A stretch of DNA of 64,000 nt, from the NCBI GenBank assembly GCA_902539745.1, contig CACBKA010000002.1, forward strand, positions 79,093-143,092. The letters are read 5' to 3'. Position 1 is the stretch's first letter, and every line of letters begins with the position of its first letter. This document shows, one piece after another, positions 9,352 to 20,204 of this stretch. The notes beneath the pieces are model-generated. The model did no database searches. It saw nothing but the letters and a program-made list of their open reading frames with translations, and had not been told where the DNA came from. Position numbers and translations under genes: made by a program. The stretch is from an uncultured Pelagibacteraceae bacterium. GTDB lineage: Bacteria > Pseudomonadota > Alphaproteobacteria > Pelagibacterales > Pelagibacteraceae.

Positions 9352-10814
9352 CAATTAATATCGGTGGTGGAGAATTAAAAGAACTTAAACCTAGAATTTT
9401 AGTTATGGGTGTAGGTGGTGCTGGTGGTAACGCAATTAATGCCATGATCGATGACGGGATGCAAGGTGTAGAGTTTGTGGCTGTAAATACAGATGCACAA
9501 GATTTAAAAAATAATAAAGCTGATGCAAAAATCCAGATTGGAATGAATTTAACAAAAGGTCTTGGCGCAGGTGCAAAACATGATATTGGTCAAGCAGCTG
9601 CAGATGAGTCTCTTAACGAGATAGTTACATATTTGCAGGGTGCTAACATGGTTTTTATAACTGCTGGAATGGGTGGTGGAACAGGCACAGGGGCTTCACA
9701 CGTCATTGCAAGAGCAGCAAAAGAATTAAATATTTTAACTGTTGGAGTTATCACTCTCCCCTTTTCTTATGAAGGTCCAAAAAGAATGAGAAGAGCACAC
9801 GAAGGATGGAGTCATTTAAGAAAACATTTAGATGCATCTATAGTAGTGCCTAATCAAAATCTTTTCAAAATAGCTAATGAAGCTACTACTTTTGAGAATT
9901 CTTTCTTACTATCAAACAATGTTTTGAAACAAGGTGTAAGAAGCATAACTGATTTAATGGTTCGACCAGGATTGATTAACTTAGATTTTGCTGACGTTGA
10001 AACGGTTATGAGTTCTATGGGTAAAGCAATGATGGGAACTGGAGAAGCTGAAGGTGAGAATAGAGCTTTGGCTGCAACTGAGTCTGCATTAAACAATCCT
10101 TTAATTGATGATTATTCTTTAAAGGGCGCTAAAGGACTTTTAGTAAATATTACTGGCGGTGATGACATAAAACTTTTCGAAGTTGATCAAGCTGTTAATA
10201 AAATTAGATCAGAAGTTGACCCTGAGGCAGAATTAATATTTGGTGCAATAAAAGATGAGAGTTTAAGTGGAAAAATGAGAGTTTCTATTGTTGCGACTGC
10301 TCTTGATGGAGAAACTCCCGAGTCAAGATCTGTTGTTAATATGGTTCACAGAATTCATAATAGGAATAGTGGTTACTCAGAAAATAATTTTAGTACAAAT
10401 AATAGCATTCCTGTTTCGCCAAGTTTAGAAACAATTCAGGGTGCAACAGCTTTAAAATTAGATAACGAAATAAAAGCAGAGTTAGAGCCGATCCATGAGA
10501 GCAAACGAGAGGCTACAAGCACAAATGATTTAGAAACTGGAGTATCACTCGATAATGCTTCCTATCTAGAGAACAACATTAATCAAGAGCATACTCATAA
10601 AGATGAAGTTCAAGAGGAAGTAGTTATTGATGATATTTCAATTTATGAGGAAAAACCTACTGAAAATTTAGAGACAAATTCAAACGAAGTCCCCCAATTA
10701 TTTTCTGATGAAGTTAATCCTTCTACTTCATCAGAAGATAATCAAAGTGAAAATCTTAAGAACGAGGAAGAAGAATTCGAGATTCCAGCGTTTTTACGTA
10801 AACAAAAATTTTAA
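9348..10814 (+). CDS. ftsZ: Cell division protein FtsZ
   Basis: ILVMGVGGAGGNAINAMI, FITAGMGGGTGTGASHVIA, NQNLFKIAN, RPGLINLDFADV; C-terminal EFEIPAFLRKQKF conserved tail. ATGA overlap with mraZ. Confidence 0.98.
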   Translation: MTINIGGGELKELKPRILVMGVGGAGGNAINAMIDDGMQGVEFVAVNTDAQDLKNNKADAKIQIGMNLTKGLGAGAKHDIGQAAADESLNEIVTYLQGANMVFITAGMGGGTGTGASHVIARAAKELNILTVGVITLPFSYEGPKRMRRAHEGWSHLRKHLDASIVVPNQNLFKIANEATTFENSFLLSNNVLKQGVRSITDLMVRPGLINLDFADVETVMSSMGKAMMGTGEAEGENRALAATESALNNPLIDDYSLKGAKGLLVNITGGDDIKLFEVDQAVNKIRSEVDPEAELIFGAIKDESLSGKMRVSIVATALDGETPESRSVVNMVHRIHNRNSGYSENNFSTNNSIPVSPSLETIQGATALKLDNEIKAELEPIHESKREATSTNDLETGVSLDNASYLENNINQEHTHKDEVQEEVVIDDISIYEEKPTENLETNSNEVPQLFSDEVNPSTSSEDNQSENLKNEEEEFEIPAFLRKQKF

Positions 10815-10827
10815 AACAGAAGGTAAG

Positions 10828-11841
10828 ATGAAAGATTTTTCATCTCCCAAAAACTTATCACATTTCCCTGTAATGCTCGAGGAAGTATTAAAGATATGCA
10901 ATCCGTCAAAGGGTGGAAATTTTATTGATTGCACTTTTGGATATGGCGGTTACACAAATGCTATATTATCTTATCCCAAAACTAAAGTATTAGCCATAGA
11001 TAGAGACCTAAATACAAAAAAATTTGCCGACATAACTAAAAAAAATTATAAAAACCGTTTTACGTTTCATAACAAAAAATTTAGCGATTTATCAAAAGTT
11101 GCAGATAAAAAAACTAAATTCGATTTTATCGTATTCGATCTTGGGATTTCAACTATGCAGATAATGGATAAAGATAGAGGTTTCTCATTTAATTCAAATT
11201 CAAGCATTGATATGAGAATGGGTCTAAATTCAATATCAGCTCAAGAGGTTGTAAATAGTTTTAGTCAGTCTACATTAAATGACATTTTCAAGTTTTTTGG
11301 AGAAGAAAAAGAAAGCTTCAAAATTTCAAAAAATATTGTAGAAACAAGAAAAAAATTACCAATTAATAATTGTATACAACTTGCAAATATAATTAAAAAA
11401 AGTAAAAAAAGAAATTTTAAAAGTAATATCAATGTATCAACAAAAGCTTTTCAAGCACTGAGAATTTTTGTAAATAAAGAATTTTCAGAATTAATCGACG
11501 GACTTATTGAAGCAACTAAATTAATCAAAATCGGAGGAAAAATTATTGTGATATCTTTTCATTCTCTCGAAGATAAAGTTGTTAAGTTTTTTTTCACAAA
11601 TTATTCTCAGAATAAATCCAAATTTTCAAGATATCTTCCAGATTTATCTAATGAAAAAGTCCTTTTTGAAAAATATAAAAATAAAATACTTACACCCAGT
11701 CAAAATGAGATCAAAAAAAATTATGCTTCAAGATCTGCAAAATTAAGATGTATTACAAGAGCAAAAAATAATTTTTTTTATCCTGAGGATTTAAAAAAAA
11801 AATTCATAAAATATTTAGAAATAGAGGAAAGATATGTTTAA
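10828..11841 (+). CDS. rsmH: 16S rRNA m4C1402 methyltransferase RsmH (MraW)
   Basis: HFPVMLEEVLKICNPSKGGNFIDCTFGYGGYTNAIL...DFIVFDLGISTMQIMDKDRGFSF...SFHSLEDKVVKFFF. Start at 10828; the track ORF extends spuriously into ftsZ. Confidence 0.96.
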   Translation: MKDFSSPKNLSHFPVMLEEVLKICNPSKGGNFIDCTFGYGGYTNAILSYPKTKVLAIDRDLNTKKFADITKKNYKNRFTFHNKKFSDLSKVADKKTKFDFIVFDLGISTMQIMDKDRGFSFNSNSSIDMRMGLNSISAQEVVNSFSQSTLNDIFKFFGEEKESFKISKNIVETRKKLPINNCIQLANIIKKSKKRNFKSNINVSTKAFQALRIFVNKEFSELIDGLIEATKLIKIGGKIIVISFHSLEDKVVKFFFTNYSQNKSKFSRYLPDLSNEKVLFEKYKNKILTPSQNEIKKNYASRSAKLRCITRAKNNFFYPEDLKKKFIKYLEIEERYV

Positions 11842-12172
11842 TAAAGCACTAATATCATCTTTATCTATTTTTTTAGTTTTTATGGTGTTTACTTCATCAA
11901 TAAAACACAAAACAAGGACATTAGAAAAAAAAATTAATGTTTTGCAAGATAAAATTATTTCTTTGAAAAAAGATTTAAAAGACGCAAAAACTGATTATGT
12001 TTATCTTTCAAGCCCCGCACAACTTGAAAAGTACTTAATTGTTTTAGATATAAAAGACTATATTACTTTTGATACATCTAATATCTTTTTCTCTCCACAA
12101 GAATTTATTATTTCAAAACAAAAAGAGACTAAGTTATTGAAGAATAATGAATATGAAAAAAACAAAAAATAA
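11834..12172 (+). CDS. ftsL: Cell division protein FtsL-like (short, TM + coiled coil)
   Basis: 112 aa, N-terminal TM then coiled coil (TRTLEKKINVLQDKIISLKKDLK), located between rsmH and ftsI. Confidence 0.75.
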   Translation: MFNKALISSLSIFLVFMVFTSSIKHKTRTLEKKINVLQDKIISLKKDLKDAKTDYVYLSSPAQLEKYLIVLDIKDYITFDTSNIFFSPQEFIISKQKETKLLKNNEYEKNKK

Positions 12173-13877
12173 ACAAAACAATCAAAGAAGTTTTTATTTT
12201 AACGAATATAATCAAAATCTAATTACAGAAAAAAAATCTGGGGTTCTAAATATAAGTCATGATAGGATCTATTCGTTATTTTTTATATTTTTATGTTTAA
12301 TATTTATATTTGCTACAAAAATTTTTTTTATTTCTTTAAAAAGTTATGACTCAAAAAGCCAATTTAAAAATCATAATACATATGAGACATCGAGAAATGA
12401 TATTGTTGACAGAGAAGGCCAATATATTGCAAGAAATATTCCTGTTTTTCATGCTGCTATTAAGCCAAGTCTTGTAAAAGATAAAAAAAGATTTTTAATC
12501 AAACTTAAATTAATTGACCCTAGTCTTGATTATGTAAAAATAAAAAAAAATTTAGACAAAAATAGTTATTTTTATATTAAAAAAAATCTTACCTTAGATG
12601 AAAAAAATAAACTTTGGTCACTAGGAGAAAAAGGTTTGCTTTTTGAAATGTCTGAAACAAGAATTTATCCGCATAAAAATTTATTTAGTCATGTACTTGG
12701 TCAAATTGACTCTAACAATAATGGAATATCTGGTGTAGAAAAATACTTTGATAAAGATCTAAAACAAAATAATAGACAGTCAATTCAGTTATCTCTTGAT
12801 ACAAATTTACAATATTTAATAAGGGACGAACTTTTTAAATCTATCTCAGTTTTTAGGGCAAAAGGGGCGGCAAGTTTATTGATGGATGTAAATACAGGCG
12901 AAATATTATCTTTGATTTCTTTACCAGACTATAATCTTAATACGCGTAAAGATATTAAAGACAAAAGCTTTACTAATAAAATAACCAAAGGTGTTTTTGA
13001 ACTGGGTTCAATTTTTAAAACGTTTACAATAGCACTAGCTCTTGAGGATAATTCATTTTCTCCCAATACTTTAGTAAAAAATATTCCTGACAAGATTCAA
13101 TGCTCTAAATTTACAATAAAAGAACACGACGAAATGCCAAATACTTTAAGTTTAAAAGAAATTTTAATAAGATCATCTAATATTGGCACAATAAAAGTTG
13201 CTAGGAGTATTGGTGAAAATAAGCTTAAAAAATTTTTAGAAAACCTTAATTTATTAAATACAATTAATTTTGAATTACATGAGGTTGGCAAACCTTTGAA
13301 TTTTTTGTGGAACAAATGTAAATTAGAAACTGTATCTTATGGTCATGGAATAACTACTACCCCGTTACAAGCGGCTTCTGCATATGCTTCAATTTCAAAT
13401 GGAGGATTTATCGTAAACCCAACTTTATTATTAAAAAAAGATTTATTAAATGAAAAAATAAGAATTGTCAGTTCCAAAACGAGTAAAAATATAAATAGTA
13501 TTTTAAGAGAGGTAGTATCCAACCAAACAGGTACTGCATCATTGGCGGAAGTTGATGGTTATCAAGTAGGAGGGAAGACCGGAACAGCGAATAAAAATAT
13601 AAACGGCAAATACACTAACAATAAATTAACGTCTTTTATCTCAGTTTTTCCAACAAACAAACCTAAATATTTATTGTTAGTGTTAATAGACGAACCAAAA
13701 CCAGCACCTGATCTCATCTATAATTATAGAGGTAAGAAAATTTCAGGTATAAGCAGGAATGAATCTGGTTGGAATTCGGCTTATGTTGCTGGCAAAATTA
13801 TAAAAAAAATCGGTCCTATTTTAGCCATAAATAAAAACGATTTTTATGACAACCATGTTGTTAAAAAATCTGATTAA
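12147..13877 (+). CDS. ftsI: Peptidoglycan D,D-transpeptidase FtsI (PBP3)
   Basis: SRNDIVDREGQYIARNIPVFHA, FELGSIFKTFTIALALE (SxxK), RSSNIGTIKVA (SxN), VGGKTGTANK (KTG). Confidence 0.95.
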   Translation: MNMKKTKNKQNNQRSFYFNEYNQNLITEKKSGVLNISHDRIYSLFFIFLCLIFIFATKIFFISLKSYDSKSQFKNHNTYETSRNDIVDREGQYIARNIPVFHAAIKPSLVKDKKRFLIKLKLIDPSLDYVKIKKNLDKNSYFYIKKNLTLDEKNKLWSLGEKGLLFEMSETRIYPHKNLFSHVLGQIDSNNNGISGVEKYFDKDLKQNNRQSIQLSLDTNLQYLIRDELFKSISVFRAKGAASLLMDVNTGEILSLISLPDYNLNTRKDIKDKSFTNKITKGVFELGSIFKTFTIALALEDNSFSPNTLVKNIPDKIQCSKFTIKEHDEMPNTLSLKEILIRSSNIGTIKVARSIGENKLKKFLENLNLLNTINFELHEVGKPLNFLWNKCKLETVSYGHGITTTPLQAASAYASISNGGFIVNPTLLLKKDLLNEKIRIVSSKTSKNINSILREVVSNQTGTASLAEVDGYQVGGKTGTANKNINGKYTNNKLTSFISVFPTNKPKYLLLVLIDEPKPAPDLIYNYRGKKISGISRNESGWNSAYVAGKIIKKIGPILAINKNDFYDNHVVKKSD

Positions 13878-16695
13878 TAACCTTGATCCAAAAGTTGCTA
13901 ACGAAAGAGTTAAGGGTATTTCATCTGATAGCCGGAAAGTTAAAAAGGGAGATCTATTTATTTCTATTAAAGGAAATAAATTAGACGGAAATAGTTTTAT
14001 AAAAGAGGCTATTTCTAGAGGAGCGAAAGTTGTCGCTTATTCAGGGACAATTAAAAAAAAATATCCAAATACCATTTTAATTAAAGTAACTGATTCAAGA
14101 AGTAAACTTGCTGAAATTTCATCTAAATTTTACCAAAAAAAACCAAAAAATATAGTTGCTGTAACTGGCACAAACGGGAAAACATCTGTATCAGATTTCT
14201 TTTATCAAATACTTAAACTTTTAAAAAAGCCAGTTGGTATGATTGGTACCCTAGGATTTAAAAAAAATAATAATTTTAGGAAAAGAGAACTTACTACCTC
14301 AGATACAATTGGTCTCCATAGGGACTTAAACGAAATGAAAAACTCTAAAATAGAAAATGTTATTTTAGAAGCCTCGAGCCATGGTCTTAAACAAAAAAGA
14401 TTAGATTTTTTAAATATAAAAACAGGGGTCTTTACAAACTTAAGTCATGACCACTTAGATTATCATAAAGACATGAATGATTATTTTTCTGCAAAGTTAA
14501 TCTTATTTAAAAAAATTTTGAAGAAAAGATCTACTATTATAACTGACTCAGAAATAAAACAATATTCTACATTTAAAAATTTAAAAAAAGCAAGAAAATT
14601 AAATTTACTTAGTATTGGAAATTCAGGAAATACATTTGAAATCTTAAGTCATAATTTCTACAAAGAATATCAGATAATTAAAATTAGGTATAAAAATAAA
14701 GTATATAATCTTAAAATATACTTAATTGGATCAGTACAAATAAAAAATTTATTAATGGCAATACTGGCTAGTGAAAAATGTGGCATAAAAATACAAAGTA
14801 TATTTAAAAAAATACATAAAATAAAAAGTGTAAATGGAAGATTAGAGCAAATAAAAGAATTACCTAATCGATCAAAAATTTTTTTGGATTATGCCCATAC
14901 ACCTGAGGCTTTAAAAACTGCAATTAATGCTCTTAAAGAACATTACAAAAAAAAAATCACTGTAGTTTTTGGGTGTGGAGGTGAAAGGGATAAATCTAAA
15001 AGAAAATTAATGGGCAAGATAGCTAATCAGTTATGTAATAAAGTTATTATAACAGATGATAATCCAAGAAACGAGAATCCAAAAATAATAAGAGAGCAAA
15101 TTTTAAGTGTAATTAAAAAAAATAAATTTAAAGAAATCCCTGGTAGAAAAAAAGCAATAATTTATGCACTAAAAAATTCTGATCCTTATGAAATAATCTT
15201 GGTTGCTGGAAGAGGTCACGAAACTTATCAAGATTTTGGTAAAAGAAAAGTATTTTTAAGTGATAAAAAAATTATTCAAAATTTTAATTCAAAAAAAATT
15301 AATAGAAAAATTAATTATTTTAAAAATAATAGTACCTTAATTAAAAAAATATTGAAAAATAAAAAGAATATTTATTTTGAAGGTGTTTCAATTAATTCAA
15401 AAAGTATTAAAAAAAATAATCTATTTGTTGCAATAAAGGGAAAAAAAAAAGATGGGCATGATTTCTTAAAAGAGGCAATAAAAAAAGGTGCAAATTATAG
15501 TATTGTATCAAAAAAAGTTAAAAAAAATTACAAACCCCTAAAAGTAAAAAATACACTAAATTTTTTACAAGATTTTTCACAAAAAAAACGTGAAGACTCC
15601 TCAGCTAAATTTATAGCTGTCACTGGAAGTGCAGGGAAAACATCACTTAAAACTATGCTTGGTGGTTTATTAAACAAATATTCAAAAACTTATTTTTCTC
15701 CTCTTTCGTATAATAATCATTATGGAGTACCTTTAAGTTTATCCAATATTAGTCCCGATCATACTTTTGGAGTTTTTGAAGTAGGTATGAGTAAATTTAA
15801 TGAAATCTTTCGACTTTCTTCTCTGGTAAAACCTGACATTGGAATAATAACTAACATTTCAGAAGCACATCTAGAAAATTTTAGAAGTATTTCAGATATA
15901 GCTAGAGCTAAAGGAGAAATAATTTCAAATATCCAAAAAGGTGGAACAATAATACTTAATAGAGATGATTCATTCTTTAATTTTTTTAAACAAGAAGCTA
16001 TTAAAAATAAAATTCAAATTAAGTCATTCGGGTATTCAAAGAAAGCTGATATAAGATTTTTAAAGTCTAAAAAGATCAAAAATAATTTTTATATTGAATT
16101 ATCTATAAATAAAGCAAAAATTTTATTACCTGTTAGAACTATCAATAAGAGTAATATTATGAATATTCTAAGTTGTTTGTCAGTATTAGATTGTCTTGGG
16201 TTAAATCACGAAAGTATTAAAAATTATTTCAAAAAAAACAAACCATTAAAAGGAAGAGGAAGTATAAAAAAAATCAAAAAATTTGGCAGAAAATTTTTCC
16301 TTATCGATGAAAGCTATAACGCGAACCCAATATCAATTAAATCAGCTATAGAAAATTTTTCTAATATTAGTAAGAATGGCAAGAAAAAATATTTCTTTTT
16401 TGGGGATATGATGGAATTGGGAAAAAAATCACATATTTACCATAAAAAAGTAACAAAATTTATTAATAATAGTGATATTGATAAAACATTTGTTTATGGA
16501 AAGAGAAGTTCTGCAGCATTTAAATTTATAAAAAAAAATAAAAGAGGTGAAATTTTAGATAATATTCATAGATTTAATCCTAAAATTTCAAAAATTATAA
16601 AAAATGGTGATTTATTAATGATAAAAGGTTCACATGCAACTAAGTTACATAAAATTTCTGAAAATTATTTGAGAGGAAATAATCATGCTTTATAG
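13846..16695 (+). CDS. murEF: MurE-MurF fusion: UDP-MurNAc-tripeptide synthetase fused to UDP-MurNAc-tripeptide:D-Ala-D-Ala ligase
   Basis: Single 949-aa ORF with two Mur ligase modules: [46 protein letters not shown], then [60 protein letters not shown]. Confidence 0.93.
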   Translation: MTTMLLKNLINNLDPKVANERVKGISSDSRKVKKGDLFISIKGNKLDGNSFIKEAISRGAKVVAYSGTIKKKYPNTILIKVTDSRSKLAEISSKFYQKKPKNIVAVTGTNGKTSVSDFFYQILKLLKKPVGMIGTLGFKKNNNFRKRELTTSDTIGLHRDLNEMKNSKIENVILEASSHGLKQKRLDFLNIKTGVFTNLSHDHLDYHKDMNDYFSAKLILFKKILKKRSTIITDSEIKQYSTFKNLKKARKLNLLSIGNSGNTFEILSHNFYKEYQIIKIRYKNKVYNLKIYLIGSVQIKNLLMAILASEKCGIKIQSIFKKIHKIKSVNGRLEQIKELPNRSKIFLDYAHTPEALKTAINALKEHYKKKITVVFGCGGERDKSKRKLMGKIANQLCNKVIITDDNPRNENPKIIREQILSVIKKNKFKEIPGRKKAIIYALKNSDPYEIILVAGRGHETYQDFGKRKVFLSDKKIIQNFNSKKINRKINYFKNNSTLIKKILKNKKNIYFEGVSINSKSIKKNNLFVAIKGKKKDGHDFLKEAIKKGANYSIVSKKVKKNYKPLKVKNTLNFLQDFSQKKREDSSAKFIAVTGSAGKTSLKTMLGGLLNKYSKTYFSPLSYNNHYGVPLSLSNISPDHTFGVFEVGMSKFNEIFRLSSLVKPDIGIITNISEAHLENFRSISDIARAKGEIISNIQKGGTIILNRDDSFFNFFKQEAIKNKIQIKSFGYSKKADIRFLKSKKIKNNFYIELSINKAKILLPVRTINKSNIMNILSCLSVLDCLGLNHESIKNYFKKNKPLKGRGSIKKIKKFGRKFFLIDESYNANPISIKSAIENFSNISKNGKKKYFFFGDMMELGKKSHIYHKKVTKFINNSDIDKTFVYGKRSSAAFKFIKKNKRGEILDNIHRFNPKISKIIKNGDLLMIKGSHATKLHKISENYLRGNNHAL

Positions 16696-17770
16696 TTTCC
16701 TTACTTCTCTTATAGAAACCTATTCATTTTTAAATGTATTTAAATATATAACATTTAGAATCGGTTTATCTGTTGTTACATCGTTAACAATTATTTTTTT
16801 GGTTGGCACACCTCTTATTAACTACTTTGCAAGGAAACAAATTACTGGTCCTATAAGACAAGATGGACCAATTGATCATATAATAAAAAAAAGTGGAACA
16901 CCTACGATGGGTGGTTTAATGATTTTAATCGGTATAGTAGTCAGCACACTTCTATGGGCAGATCTAAATAATATTTATATTTGGATAGTACTTTTTGTTT
17001 GTACAAGTCTAGGACTTTTAGGTTTTTTAGATGATTATTTAAAAATAAAATTTAGGAATTCAACAGGAATTAATGCAAAACTGAAATTTTTATGGCAGTT
17101 TATAATATCTTTATCAGCAATCATCGCTCTAGTTTATTTTACTGATCATGAAAATATATCAAAACTTTATGTACCTTTTTTTAAAAATTTAATAGTGAAT
17201 ATGGGTTTATTTTTTATTCCATTTGGAATTTTTGTAATTATTGGCTCCTCAAATGCAGTTAATTTGACAGACGGTTTAGATGGTTTAGCAACTGTCCCAG
17301 TTATGTTAGTTGCTTTATCTTTTTCTTTAATTTGTTATTTAGTAGGCAATACGATTTTTGCGAATTATCTTCAAATTCAATATATACCTGAGGTTGGAGA
17401 GCTGTCAGTTTTTTGCGGTTCAATAGTTGGCTCATGTTTAGGTTTTCTTTGGTATAACGCTCCACCCGCAAAAATTTTCATGGGCGACACAGGCTCTTTA
17501 TCTTTGGGCGGATCTGTAGCATCAGTGGCAATCATCGCGAAACACGAGATTGTCCTTGCCATTATTGGAGGGCTTTTTGTATTAGAAACAGCATCTGTAA
17601 TTATTCAAGTTGTCTCTTTTAAACTTACAGGAAAAAGAGTTTTTAAAATGGCACCTATTCATCACCATTTTGAAAAAAAAGGATGGGCAGAGTCTACAGT
17701 CGTAATTAGATTTTGGATAATATCTATTATTCTAGCTTTGATTGGTTTAGCCACTTTGAAATTAAGATAA
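16685..17770 (+). CDS. mraY: Phospho-N-acetylmuramoyl-pentapeptide-transferase
   Basis: [54 protein letters not shown]. Confidence 0.98.
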   Translation: MLYSFLTSLIETYSFLNVFKYITFRIGLSVVTSLTIIFLVGTPLINYFARKQITGPIRQDGPIDHIIKKSGTPTMGGLMILIGIVVSTLLWADLNNIYIWIVLFVCTSLGLLGFLDDYLKIKFRNSTGINAKLKFLWQFIISLSAIIALVYFTDHENISKLYVPFFKNLIVNMGLFFIPFGIFVIIGSSNAVNLTDGLDGLATVPVMLVALSFSLICYLVGNTIFANYLQIQYIPEVGELSVFCGSIVGSCLGFLWYNAPPAKIFMGDTGSLSLGGSVASVAIIAKHEIVLAIIGGLFVLETASVIIQVVSFKLTGKRVFKMAPIHHHFEKKGWAESTVVIRFWIISIILALIGLATLKLR

Positions 17771-19084
17771 ATGATATTTAGTAAAATACTGAAAAATAAA
17801 AGTTTTTTAGTTTATGGTTTGGGTGTGACAGGCATATCTGCTATTAAATTTTTAAAAAGCATTGGAGTAAAAAGTATTTTGATTTGGGATGACAATTCAG
17901 AAACAAGAAAAAAATACAATTTAAAATACAAAGAAAAAAATATAAAAAAAGGATTTTCTGATGTCGACTATATAGTTTTAAGTCCAGGTATTAGTTTATT
18001 AAAAAGTAAAAAAAAAAAATACCTTAAAAGAAATAAAAATAAAATTATTACTGATATTGATCTTTTTTTTCTTACCAACAAAATATTTAAATCAATAGTA
18101 GTCACTGGAACAAACGGTAAATCTACGACTTGTAGCATTATCCATAAAGTTCTATCCAATTCAGGAATTAATTCGGAATTATTAGGAAATATAGGTAAAC
18201 CGATTTTAAATTATAATTTAGGTAAAAAAAAGAATATCGTGCTTGTTATAGAGATGTCCTCATTCCAGCTAGAATATTCAAAATATATAAAACCCAATCA
18301 TGCAATTTTCATAAATTTTACTAAGGACCATTTAGATTGGCATGGTAATATGAATAATTATTTAAAGTCTAAATTAAAAATTTTTTCTTTGCAAAATAAA
18401 AATGATTTTGCTTATTTACCCCAGGATAAAGATATAATAAAAAGTTTTAAAAAAAATAATTTTAGATCATCTGTTATTTTGAATAAACGTAAAACTTACA
18501 ATATATTAAAGAAAAATATTCTTAACCCGTACCTTAGTTCTAAAAGTAATTTAGAGAATCTTTCATTTATTTATGATTTAAAAAATAATTTTAAAATAAG
18601 CGATAAAGAATTTTTCTCAATTCTAAATAAGTTTAAAGGGCTTCCTCATCGTCAAGAAATCTTTCTAAAAAAAAATAATGTCTTTTTTATAAATGACTCT
18701 AAAGCAACAACTTTCGTATCAACAAAAGCATGTCTAATGAACTATAAAAATATTTTGTGGATTTTGGGTGGTTTAAAAAAAAAAGATGATAATTTTAACA
18801 TAAATAAGTTAAAAAAAAATGTTTTAAGCGCGTTTATTATTGGTAAAGAACGATCATTTTTTAAAAGTAAAATTGATAAAAAAATTAAATATTTTGAAAC
18901 AATTAGCTTAAAACAAACCATGAAATATATTTTTGATGAATTAAGATATATGACTGATAAAAAAAGTGCTATTCACGTAATTTTAAGCCCAGCAAGCGCA
19001 TCTTATGATCAGTTTAGAAATTTCGAAGAAAGAGGAAATCAATTTAAAAAACTTATAATTTATAATGCAAAAAAATATCTCTGA
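17771..19084 (+). CDS. murD: UDP-N-acetylmuramoylalanine--D-glutamate ligase
   Basis: VYGLGVTGISAIKFLKS, SPGISL, VVTGTNGKSTTCSII, LGNIGKPIL, NDSKATT, LSPASASYDQFRNFEERGNQFK. Confidence 0.96.
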   Translation: MIFSKILKNKSFLVYGLGVTGISAIKFLKSIGVKSILIWDDNSETRKKYNLKYKEKNIKKGFSDVDYIVLSPGISLLKSKKKKYLKRNKNKIITDIDLFFLTNKIFKSIVVTGTNGKSTTCSIIHKVLSNSGINSELLGNIGKPILNYNLGKKKNIVLVIEMSSFQLEYSKYIKPNHAIFINFTKDHLDWHGNMNNYLKSKLKIFSLQNKNDFAYLPQDKDIIKSFKKNNFRSSVILNKRKTYNILKKNILNPYLSSKSNLENLSFIYDLKNNFKISDKEFFSILNKFKGLPHRQEIFLKKNNVFFINDSKATTFVSTKACLMNYKNILWILGGLKKKDDNFNINKLKKNVLSAFIIGKERSFFKSKIDKKIKYFETISLKQTMKYIFDELRYMTDKKSAIHVILSPASASYDQFRNFEERGNQFKKLIIYNAKKYL

Positions 19085-20204
19085 AAACATAATAGCAAAA
19101 AATTTTATTTTAAAAAAATATTGGAGAAATATAGATAAGCAGATATTATTTGGTTTTACTCTATTATTTATACTCGGCGTTTTTTTTTCTTTTTCTTCAA
19201 CATCAATATTAGCTGATGAAAGGTTAAATCGTGAATATTATTCATTTTTTCAAAAACATCTCCTGTATACACTTACATCTTTTTGTCTGATGATTTTTAT
19301 TTCATCATTAAATAATGAGTTCATAAATAACATTATACTCCCTGGTTTTTTAATTTCTTTAATTTTATTAGCAATTGTTCCATTAGTTGGAATTGAGGTA
19401 AAAGGAGCAAAAAGATGGTTAAATTTGTATTTTTTTAATTTTCAGCCAATTGAATTAATAAAACCTTTCTTTATTTTAATTATTGCTAAAATAATAAGCT
19501 CGAATAAATTTAAAAATTTAAATTTTTCATATTTAGTCTCATTTTTAATTATGTCATTAATAGTTTTTTTTTTGATAATTCAGCCAGATTTAGGTCAATC
19601 TGTTCTACTTATAGTTACCTGGCTATCGCTTATTTTTGTTTCAGGAATGAACATCTTTTTTATATTTGGTCTTGGTTTAATTGTAGTATTGAGTTTCTTT
19701 AGTTTAATTTATTTTTCACCAGACAAATTTGATTACATATTAAGTCGTATTTCAACATTCATAGATCCATCGAAAGGAGACGGTTTTCAATCTCAAAAAG
19801 CAATTGATGCAATTAGACTTGGCGGATTGAAAGGACAAGGTATGGGAGAAGGGGTTTTAAAAGAGTCAGTGCCAGAAGCTCACACAGACTATATTATTGC
19901 TGTTATTAGTGAGGAATTTGGATCCATTATATCAATATTTATAATTTGTATTTTTCTTTATATAGCTTTACGTCTTACCAAAATAATTATCAGCTCAAAT
20001 AATAACTTTTATAAATTATCATTAAGTGGACTTGTCTCCTTATTAATTTTTCAAACATTTATTCATATAGGAGTTAATGCAAATCTACTTCCAACAACTG
20101 GGATGACTTTGCCCTTTTTAAGTTATGGTGGCTCTTCTTTAATATCAAGCGGAATAGTTGCAGGTATTATATTAAATTATACATCCTTGGGAGTTAAAAA
20201 TTAA
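19065..20204 (+). CDS. ftsW: Lipid II polymerase/flippase-family protein FtsW
   Basis: SEDS family: GAKRWLNLYFFNFQPIELIKP, QPDLGQSVLLI, HTDYIIAVISEEFGSI, LPFLSYGGSSLI; dcw position. Confidence 0.95.
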   Translation: MQKNISENIIAKNFILKKYWRNIDKQILFGFTLLFILGVFFSFSSTSILADERLNREYYSFFQKHLLYTLTSFCLMIFISSLNNEFINNIILPGFLISLILLAIVPLVGIEVKGAKRWLNLYFFNFQPIELIKPFFILIIAKIISSNKFKNLNFSYLVSFLIMSLIVFFLIIQPDLGQSVLLIVTWLSLIFVSGMNIFFIFGLGLIVVLSFFSLIYFSPDKFDYILSRISTFIDPSKGDGFQSQKAIDAIRLGGLKGQGMGEGVLKESVPEAHTDYIIAVISEEFGSIISIFIICIFLYIALRLTKIIISSNNNFYKLSLSGLVSLLIFQTFIHIGVNANLLPTTGMTLPFLSYGGSSLISSGIVAGIILNYTSLGVKN

